Shown in pieces: positions 55,320-64,000 of a stretch of DNA of 64,000 nt. The stretch is from Aalborgiella sp963841045 (GTDB taxonomy: Bacteria > Pseudomonadota > Gammaproteobacteria > Burkholderiales > Burkholderiaceae_C). The notes under the pieces are model-generated. The model did not search any database, had not been told where the DNA came from, and saw nothing but the letters and a program-made list of their open reading frames with translations. The translations under genes and the position numbers were made by a program. Where the stretch lies: the NCBI GenBank assembly GCA_963841045.1, contig CAWJBD010000006.1, positions 1 to 64,000 on the forward strand, in the 5' to 3' direction. Within the stretch, counting starts at the first letter, position 1; each line of letters begins with the position of its first letter.

Positions 55320-57316
55320 GACTACGCCGTCGGCGGCGGCGAAGAGCACGTTTTCCATTTTCATGGCTTCGATGACGGCGACGCGTTCGCCGGCCTGCAC
55401 TTTTTGGCCGACTTGCACCGCCACGTCCACCAACAAACCGGGCATGGGCGACAGCACAAAGCGGCTCATGTCAGGGGCGGCTTTGTGTGGCATGAGTTTG
55501 TGCATTTCGGCCATGCGGGGCGACACCACCATGGCGTCGATTTTGGTGCCGTTGTGCTGCACGCGCAAAGCCAATGGGTTTTTAATCGCCACGTTATTCG
55601 CACCACGCTCCACCTGTGCGGTGAACGGCTGGCCGTTGACGGTGCCAGTTATCACCACATCGTTCAAACGTGAATTGCTACAAATATCATAGCACTCTTG
55701 GCCGATTTTAATTCGGCTAGAGCCCGATTTTCCTTCTATTTCTGTGACATTGACGGGTGTGTAGACGTGTTCGCCAGCGGTGTCCAATGTGATGACCACA
55801 TAGTCGCTGCCCGCTTGCACGGCGTAGCCGGGCAATTGGCCGGTGATACCTGTGGCGCGTTCGCGCGATTTGCGGCGCACAAAGGCTGCCAGCGCAACCA
55901 AGAACGATGAATCGTCGTGCGGCACGTCTTCAGCCTTAAAGCCTTTGGCGTAGTGCTCGGCAATGAAGCCGGTGTTGAAATTGCCAGCGACAAATTTGGG
56001 GTGCGCCAACAAAGCGGCTTGGAATGGAATGTTGCTGCTGACGCCGCGAATCACAAAGCCGTTCAGCGCTTCGCGCATTTTGGCAATGGCGTCGTTGCGG
56101 TCTTTGCCGTGCACGATGAGCTTGGCAATCATCGAGTCGTAATACATGGGAATCTCGCCACCGTCTTGCACGCCGGTGTCCACGCGCACGCCGTACCAGT
56201 CGGTCACGTTGGCTTGGTGCATGGTTTGTGCGGGTGGTGCAAAGCGCACCAAACGGCCAGTGGATGGCAAGAAGTTGCGGAACGGGTCTTCGGCGTTGAT
56301 GCGGCACTCAATCGCCCAGCCATCGCGTTTGACTTCGGCTTGCGTGAGCGGCAATTTTTCACCAGCCGCGACGCGAATCATCAGCTCCACCAAGTCCAAA
56401 CCGGTGATGCATTCGGTCACTGGATGCTCCACCTGCAAGCGGGTGTTCATCTCTAAAAAGTAAAAGCTTTGGTCTTTGCCGACCACAAATTCCACCGTGC
56501 CCGCGCTTTGGTATTTCACCGCTTTGGCCAGTGCCACGGCTTGTTCGCCCATGGCTTTGCGAGTCGCGTCGCTGATGAAGGGGCTTGGCGCTTCTTCAAT
56601 CACTTTTTGGTGGCGGCGCTGAATGGAGCATTCGCGCTCGTTCAAATAAATCACGTTGCCATGGCTGTCGCCCACCAATTGGATTTCAATGTGGCGTGGC
56701 TCTTCGACAAATTTTTCAATGAACACGCGGTCGTCGCCAAAGCTGTTGCGCGCTTCGTTGCGGCAAGATGTGAAACCTTCCAAACGCTTCTTTGTCGTTG
56801 TACGCCACGCGCAAACCTTTGCCACCACCGCCAGCAGAGGCTTTGATCATCACAGGGTAGCCAATGCCTTTGGCAATTTCGACGGCTTTTTCAGGCGTTT
56901 CAATCGCGTCGTTCACACCGGGAATGCAGTTCACACCTGCTGTGCCTGCCAGTTTTTTGGATTCAATTTTGTCGCCCATGGCGGCAATGGAATAGTGCTT
57001 GGGGCCAATGAAGATGATGCCCTCTTCTTCCACGCGCTTGGCAAAGCCCGCGTTTTCCGACAAGAAGCCATAACCAGGGTGCACTGCTTGTGCGCCGGTT
57101 TGTTTGCAAGCAGCAATGATTTTGTCGGCCACCAAATAGCTCTCGCGACTGGGCGCAGGGCCAATGTTGACGGCTTCGTCGGCCAGCGATCACATGGCGT
57201 GCATCTTTGTCTGCTTCAGAATAAACCGCCACGGTTTTGATACCCATTTTGCGGGCAGTTTGAATCACACGGCAAGCGATTTCGCCACGGTTGGCGATGA
57301 GGATTTTTGTAAACAC
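55254..57316 (-). CDS. pccA: propionyl-CoA (acyl-CoA) carboxylase biotin-containing alpha subunit (frameshifted)
   Basis: Carboxylates its own biotin and hands CO2 to PccB for propionyl-CoA carboxylation. Landmarks: FTKILIANRGEIACRVIQTA, biotin carboxylase GGGGKGLRVA, HIEIQLVGDSHGNVIYLNER, EMNTRLQVEHPVTECITGLD, and the C-terminal biotin site VIEAMKMENVLFA. Frame breaks are near 57185 and 56775. GTG at 57316 with AGGAG seven bases upstream is the start; TTG at 57322 is possible. Length is about 687 residues. A repeat-like patch at about 55675-55735 encodes SSRIKIGQECYDICSNS. The last 68 bp are duplicated at 51813. It lies with pccB, meaB and mcm on the same strand. Confidence 0.93.
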
Positions 57317-57351
57317 GGTCAATCTCCTAATATTTAGTACGTTATATCAAG

Positions 57352-57435
57352 CGCGACTTGCCTGTGCACTTTGCGCAGGTCAAGGCGGAAGCCAAAGGCT
57401 GGGGGACACTGCGCAAAGTGCATGGGCAGGTCGTG
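57352..57435. repeat. imperfect inverted repeat between pccA and pccB
   Basis: TGCACTTTGCGCAG at 57365-57378 is perfectly complementary to CTGCGCAAAGTGCA at 57409-57422. The match extends outward to about 27 nt per arm with four mismatches, enclosing a 30-nt loop. It may be a REP-type element or an mRNA stability or processing hairpin that uncouples pccB from pccA. Confidence 0.75.
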
Positions 57436-57469
57436 AACAGAGCAAATGTTGGCATGAACAAAAGTCCAA

Positions 57470-59002
57470 TCAAAGTGGAATGTTTCCATGCTTGCGCCAT
57501 GGGTTCTCAAGCTTCTTGTCTTTCAACATCACCAGCGAACGGCAAATGCGTTTGCGGGTTTCGTGAGGGAGAATCACGTCGTCAATGAAACCGCGTGCGC
57601 CAGCCACGAAGGGGTTGGCGAAGCGGGCTTTGTACTCGGCTTCTTTGGCAGCTAATTTCGCTGGGTCACCTTTGTCTTCACGGAAGATGATTTCCACCGC
57701 GCCTTTGGCACCCATCACCGCGATTTCGGCATTGGGCCAGGCAAAGTTAACGTCACCACGCAAGTGTTTAGACGCCATCACGTCGTACGCACCACCATAG
57801 GCTTTGCGGGTGATGACGGTGATTTTTGGCACGGTGCATTCGGCGTAGGCGTAGAGCAATTTCGCGCCGTGCTTGATGATGCCGCCGTATTCTTGGCTGG
57901 TGCCGGGCATGAAGCCGGGCACGTCAACAAAGGTGACGACTGGAATGTTGAACGCATCGCAAAAGCGCACAAAGCGTGCGGCTTTGATACTGGATTTGAT
58001 GTCCAAGCAACCAGCCAACACCAAAGGTTGGTTCGCCACAATGCCAATGGTTTGGCCGTCCATGCGGGCAAAACCGACGATGATGTTTTTGGCGTATTCG
58101 GGTTGGATTTCAAAAAAGTCGCCATCGTCCACGGTTTTGAGAATCAACTCTTTCATGTCGTAGGCTTTGTTTGGATTGTCTGGCACCAAGGTGTCCAAGC
58201 TGCTTTCCAAACGGTCAATCGGGTCGCCACTCTTGCGCACCGGTGCTTTTTCGCGGTTCGACAGCGGCAAGTAGTTGTACAAGCGGCGCAGCATCAAGAG
58301 TGCTTCGACGTCGTTGTCAAAAGCCAAATCGGCGACACCGCTCTTGGTGGTGTGGGTGATCGCGCCGCCCAGTTCTTCGGCGGTGACTTCTTCATGCGTC
58401 ACGGTTTTGACCACTTCAGGGCCGGTGACGAACATGTAGGACGAGTCTTTGACCATGAAAATAAAGTCGGTCATGGCGGGTGAATACACCGCACCGCCTG
58501 CTGAAGGCCCCATGATCATGCTGATTTGCGGAATCACACCGCTGGCCATGACGTTGCGCTGGAACACATCGGCATAGCCGCCCAGAGATGCCACGCCCTC
58601 TTGAATGCGCGCGCCACCTGAATCGTTCAGGCCAATCACAGGTGCACCGACCTTCATGGCTTGGTCCATCACCTTGCAGATTTTTTCGGCGTGCGCTTCA
58701 GACAGCGCACCGCCAAACACGGTGAAGTCTTGGCTGAAGACAAACACCAAACGGCCGTTGATCATGCCGTAACCGGTGACCACGCCGTCGCCTGGGATTT
58801 TGTTGTCTGCCATGCCAAAGTCGGTGCAGCGGTGTTCGACGAACATGTCCCATTCTTCAAAAGTGCCTTCGTCCAGCAGCACTTCAAGGCGCTCACGCGC
58901 CGTGAGTTTGCCTTTGCTGTGCTGTGCAGCAATGCGTTTTTCGCCACCGCCAAGTCTGGCTAGTTCGCGTTTGGCTTCGAGTTGTTTCAGTATGTCTTGC
59001 AT
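57470..59002 (-). CDS. pccB: propionyl-CoA (acyl-CoA) carboxylase beta subunit
   Basis: The carboxyltransferase subunit, 510 residues, uninterrupted. Landmarks: LTARERLEVLLDEGTFEEWD, FSQDFTVFGGALSEAHAEKI, NDSGGARIQEGVASLGGYAD, GPSAGGAVYSPAMTDFIFMV and FVDVPGFMPGTSQEYGGIIK. Together with PccA it converts propionyl-CoA to methylmalonyl-CoA; the mutase is encoded upstream on the same strand. Confidence 0.96.
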   Translation of the reverse strand: MQDILKQLEAKRELARLGGGEKRIAAQHSKGKLTARERLEVLLDEGTFEEWDMFVEHRCTDFGMADNKIPGDGVVTGYGMINGRLVFVFSQDFTVFGGALSEAHAEKICKVMDQAMKVGAPVIGLNDSGGARIQEGVASLGGYADVFQRNVMASGVIPQISMIMGPSAGGAVYSPAMTDFIFMVKDSSYMFVTGPEVVKTVTHEEVTAEELGGAITHTTKSGVADLAFDNDVEALLMLRRLYNYLPLSNREKAPVRKSGDPIDRLESSLDTLVPDNPNKAYDMKELILKTVDDGDFFEIQPEYAKNIIVGFARMDGQTIGIVANQPLVLAGCLDIKSSIKAARFVRFCDAFNIPVVTFVDVPGFMPGTSQEYGGIIKHGAKLLYAYAECTVPKITVITRKAYGGAYDVMASKHLRGDVNFAWPNAEIAVMGAKGAVEIIFREDKGDPAKLAAKEAEYKARFANPFVAGARGFIDDVILPHETRKRICRSLVMLKDKKLENPWRKHGNIPL

Positions 59003-59054
59003 GGTTTTCTTCTTTGGTTGACGTTGAAAAGTTTAAATACACTCAGTGATACAA

Positions 59055-59123
59055 ATGCTATATATTTAATAGCAACTTAGGCAATCAATACGCCGGATAC
59101 AGGCCAATTTGTCATATATTTTT
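59055..59123 (+). repeat. dispersed palindromic element, intergenic (forward)
   Basis: ATGCTATATATTTAATAGCA, then ACTTAGGCAATCAATACGCC, then GGATACAGGCCAATTTGTCA. It lies between meaB and pccB and is nearly identical to 45347-45414. Confidence 0.93.
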
Positions 59124-59139
59124 GTTGGATATGTAGGTT

Positions 59140-60128
59140 TCATAGGTTCAAGAGACTCCTTGCTGCGGTTGACGCTGCCACCCGCCCGTTGGCCACATCT
59201 GTGAGCATCTGCGGCAACATGGCTTGCACTTGCGGGTTTTGCTTGAATTGCAATTTCAAACCTGTATCAATGCGCTCCCACATCCATGCCAATGCTTGTT
59301 GCTGGCGTTTGGCAGCGAATTTTCCGTTGGCGCTTTGCAGGTTTTTGAATTCGGTAACGGCTGCCCAAAACGCATCGACACCTTGTGCGTTCAGCGCACT
59401 TAAATTCAGTGCTTTGGGGTGCCAGTTTTTATCTGACTGTTCGGCAAACATGCCCAAGCAATTGCATGGCAGCAGTGATTTGCAAACGCGCACGCTCGGC
59501 AGCCAGTGGGTCAATGTCGCTTTTGTTGATGAGCACGATGTCCGCCAGCTCCATCACGCCTTTTTTGATGGCTTGCAAATCGTCACCCGCATTGGGCAGC
59601 TGCATCAGCACAAACATATCGGTCATGCCAGCCACTGCGGTTTCACTCTGCCCCACGCCCACGGTTTCCACAATCACCACGTCAAAGCCAGCTGCTTCGC
59701 ACACCAACATGGCTTCGCGGGTTTTCTCGGCCACGCCGCCCAGCGTGCCGCTGCTGGGGCTGGGGCGAATGTAGGCGCGCTGATCAACTGACAATTTTTC
59801 CATGCGGGTTTTGTCGCCCAAAATCGAACCGCCCGAAACGGTAGATGAAGGGTCAATCGTCAGCACCGCCACGCGATGCCCCTGCTCTATCAAATACAAA
59901 CCCAGCGCTTCGATGAAGGTCGACTTGCCGACGCCCGGCACACCGCTGATGCCAAGGCGAAGCGACTTGCCTGTGTGCGGCAACAGCGCAGTCAAGCAGC
60001 TCGTCCGCCTGCGCACGGTGATCCGCGCGGGTCGATTCCAGCAGGGTGATGGCTTTGGCAATGGCGCGGCGCTGCGCCAGCGCATCAGCGCGCTGCACCA
60101 CACCTTCCAAAAGACCAGCGCTTTGCAC
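59140..60128 (-). CDS. meaB: methylmalonyl-CoA mutase-associated GTPase MeaB (frameshifted)
   Basis: A G-protein chaperone that protects and loads cobalamin in methylmalonyl-CoA mutase. About 330 residues. Landmarks: RRAIAKAITLLESTRADHRA, Walker A RLGISGVPGVGKSTFIEALG, VLTIDPSSTVSGGSILGDKT, IVETVGVGQSETAVAGM and VLINKSDIDPLAAERARLQI. Frame breaks near 59975 and 59440; after the second the C-terminal dimerisation helices run WHPKALNLSALNAQGVDAFW to 59140. The start is GTG at 60128, 6 bp after the mutase stop. Confidence 0.93.
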
Positions 60129-60134
60129 GGGTGC

Positions 60135-62318
<2,184 letters not shown>

Positions 62319-62356
62319 AGGCTTATCTTAGCAAGTAATATTGCGCTTGTGTCATT

Positions 62357-62373
62357 TTATAATTCATAATTAT
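62357..62373. promoter_or_regulatory. candidate operator/promoter between the mutase and GntR genes
   Basis: TATAATTCATAATTATA in the 83-bp divergent gap reads nearly the same on both strands and offers -10-like TATAAT and AATTAT. GntR/FCD regulators commonly bind palindromes of this size near their own promoter. Confidence 0.45.
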
Positions 62374-62401
62374 AAATTCAGATTTCCGCTAGAATACTTA
62401 C

Positions 62402-63085
62402 ATGAACCCCAAAAATGCCAATGTGGGCATCACAGCAGGCCGACTCAAACCAGTTCCACTCTATTTAGAAGTGGCCGAATTGCTGCGGCAACGCATTTTC
62501 AAACGCAGTCCCGATGATTTAGAACCTGGCAGTTGGATCGATGAGCTAAAGCTTGCCCAAGAATACGGCATCAGCCGCACACCTCTTCGCGAGGCATTGA
62601 AGGTGTTGGCAACCGAAGGCTTGGTCACCATGAAGGTGCGCCGTGGCGCGTATGTGACCGAAGTGTCCAAACAAGATTTGTCCGATGTGTACCACTTATT
62701 GAGTCTGCTAGAAAGCGATGCAGCTGGCGTTGTTGCTACGAATGCAACCAAAGAAGAAATAAACCAATTAGTTAATATACATGAAAGTTTAGAAAAAGTA
62801 TTTACAAAGCAACCAGTTGATACAGAACAGTTTTTTAGCGTCAATGAACAATTCCACATGCGGCTTCTAGAAATCGCCAACAACCGTTGGCGCGACCAAA
62901 TGGTGGCTGACTTGCGCAAGGTGATGAAGCTGAACCGGCACAACTCACTGCTTAAAAAGGGTCGAATCGACGAATCCATCGCCGAACACCGCGCCATCAT
63001 CACGGCCATCTCAGCACGTGATAAAGCTGCTACAGTGTCAGCCATGCAAACACATTTTAAAAACGGCTTAGAGGCAGCAGAATAA
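62402..63085 (+). CDS. GntR family transcriptional regulator (FCD type)
   Basis: A 227-residue regulator. The winged-helix N-terminus has LAQEYGISRTPLREALKVLA and TEGLVTMKVRRGAYVTEVSK; the all-helical FCD ligand domain has FFSVNEQFHMRLLEIANNRW and IAEHRAIITAISARDKAA. It is divergent from the mutase gene with an 83-bp shared control region containing the near-palindrome TATAATTCATAATTATA (62357-62373), a likely operator. It probably controls the propionate/methylmalonyl operon. Confidence 0.93.
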   Translation: MNPKNANVGITAGRLKPVPLYLEVAELLRQRIFKRSPDDLEPGSWIDELKLAQEYGISRTPLREALKVLATEGLVTMKVRRGAYVTEVSKQDLSDVYHLLSLLESDAAGVVATNATKEEINQLVNIHESLEKVFTKQPVDTEQFFSVNEQFHMRLLEIANNRWRDQMVADLRKVMKLNRHNSLLKKGRIDESIAEHRAIITAISARDKAATVSAMQTHFKNGLEAAE

Positions 63086-63087
63086 TC

Positions 63088-63977
63088 ATGCAAACTGGCA
63101 TTCTCAAACCCGTTCCCGTGCTCGCGACCTACCTCAGCTTTCGACTGAAAGATGGCATAAGCAAATCTACTGGAATTCCAGTCTGAGACAATTGTTTGCG
63201 ACGGCCGATGGCAGTCGCATGGTAATAGGTTTAAGTTTAAGTTTGTGTAAAAAACTTGGCATCAAATGTCCCAAAGAACTGCATGAATTTCAAATGCCAA
63301 AAAGCAGCAAAGTCAAAGTTGCTGCGCAAAATAACGTTGATTTGTTGGTCTGGTTACGCGCCACTGACAAGCAAGATCGTGGTGATTTAATTCAAATATC
63401 GCAACATTTGCAAATGCTCCTCGCCAACAGCTTTGTTGTGGCGGACATAGTTGAATCCTTTAAGTACGAAGTTAAACACAGCGCAGAAAGCTTTGATTTG
63501 ACGGGCTACGAAGATGGCACTGAAAACCCCAAAGGCCAAAAGGCCAAATCATTTGGCTTTGCAGCGGATGGAAGCAGCTATTTGGCATTGCAAAAATGGC
63601 TACACCAATGGGACAAAATCAACTCTATGCACGTGGCAGACATGAACAAAACCATTGGCCGGAATAAGAAAACCAACGCTGAATTGGAAACTGCACCAGA
63701 GTCAGCTCATGTCAAACGCAGCACGCAAGAGGATTTCACCTTGTCAGACGGAACGCAAGGATTCAGTCTAAGGCGGTCTTTGCCTTGGAGCGATGGCAAA
63801 CATTCAGGTTTGATGTTTGCTGCTTTTGGTAAAAACTTTGAAGCTTTTGAATTGCAATTCCAACGCATGGTGGGCGCGGATGATGGCATTACGGATGCAT
63901 TATTCAAAATTTCCAAGCCACTGAACACCAATTTCTTTTGGTGCCCCCCGGTTGTAGCCGGGAAAATTACCATTTAG
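63088..63977 (+). CDS. Dyp-type peroxidase (YfeX-like, frameshifted)
   Basis: A heme peroxidase of about 296 residues. The family motif is GYEDGTENPKGQ (GxxDG). The probable heme-ligand His is in APESAHVKR, and the C-terminal signature is QFQRMVGADDGITDALF. The start MQTGILKPVP at 63088 is followed by a frame change near 63145-63160 before LRQLFATADGSRMVIGLSLS. No signal peptide or encapsulin targeting tail is visible. It follows the GntR gene with no gap, so co-transcription is possible. Confidence 0.9.
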
Positions 63978-64000
63978 ATCTTAAGGTTAGATAAGACTGC

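Noticed and set aside
55300..59000. Long plus-strand ORFs opposite pccA and pccB
   Set aside because: They are shadows of high-confidence carboxylase genes with codon-position bias; none has a recognisable domain.

Overview
The window looks like a chromosomal segment of a betaproteobacterium of the order Burkholderiales, most likely near the Comamonadaceae. The evidence is gene content: a Bug-family solute-binding protein, ilvB-ilvN-ilvC-pssA, a sigma factor / DUF3619 / DUF3106 / RDD cluster, an FAD monooxygenase / DUF2783 / metallo-hydrolase operon, DUF1841, and a complete propionyl-CoA to succinyl-CoA route. Genus cannot be assigned. No rRNA, tRNA, CRISPR array, transposase or phage gene was recognised. 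Many conserved genes carry one or more single-base frameshifts, often at short homopolymers, so most breaks are read here as sequence errors and genes are annotated across them.

Layout. 1-3.0 kb: a minus-strand Roadblock/LC7 plus small-GTPase operon with three unrecognised genes, badly broken. 3.2-16.7 kb: prfB with its +1 recoding site, a TPR / HupE-UreJ-like pair, sbcB, clpS-clpA, orn, an M48 protease, rsgA, a CbiB-like protein and a Bug protein. 16.7-19.2 kb: a DEAD-box helicase with a structured leader and a FAPR-repeat tail. 19.3-21.7 kb: a Gly/Ser/Thr-repeat lipoprotein tail-to-tail with an autotransporter-type O-heptosyltransferase, followed by a BioC-like methyltransferase. 21.7-30.1 kb: comF, trmL, a MaoC dehydratase, a CPA2 antiporter, a TauE exporter, DUF1841, aroQ and the FAD / DUF2783 / MBL operon. 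30.2-33.9 kb: a MoxR and VWA pair separated by a trypsin-like lipoprotein and a GNAT enzyme. 34-45 kb: rplS, a NUDIX hydrolase, the branched-chain amino acid operon, the sigma cluster and glycolate oxidase subunits. 45-51 kb: rfbF, an MBL hydrolase, cysK, a sterol-desaturase family enzyme, an FAD dehydrogenase and small accessory ORFs. 51.8-55.3 kb: an A/T-richer three-gene cassette (antiporter, carboxylate-amine ligase, glutamine-amidotransferase-like hydrolase) bounded by two copies of the 3-prime end of pccA. 55-62.4 kb: pccA, pccB, meaB, methylmalonyl-CoA mutase and a divergent GntR regulator. The window ends in a Dyp-type peroxidase.

The most distinctive signal is a dispersed element of about 50-70 bp, with a GCTAT...ATAGC hairpin and a core like AGGCAATCAATACGCCGG. 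It occurs at least eleven times, in gaps and inside genes in both orientations, and mostly leaves the host reading frame open, giving related peptides (AINTP in one orientation, GVxIAxxAIK in the other). This resembles the behaviour of Rickettsia palindromic elements. Other candidates for something new are the lipoprotein / heptosyltransferase pair, the repeat-bounded antiporter / ligase / hydrolase cassette, and the Roadblock-GTPase operon.
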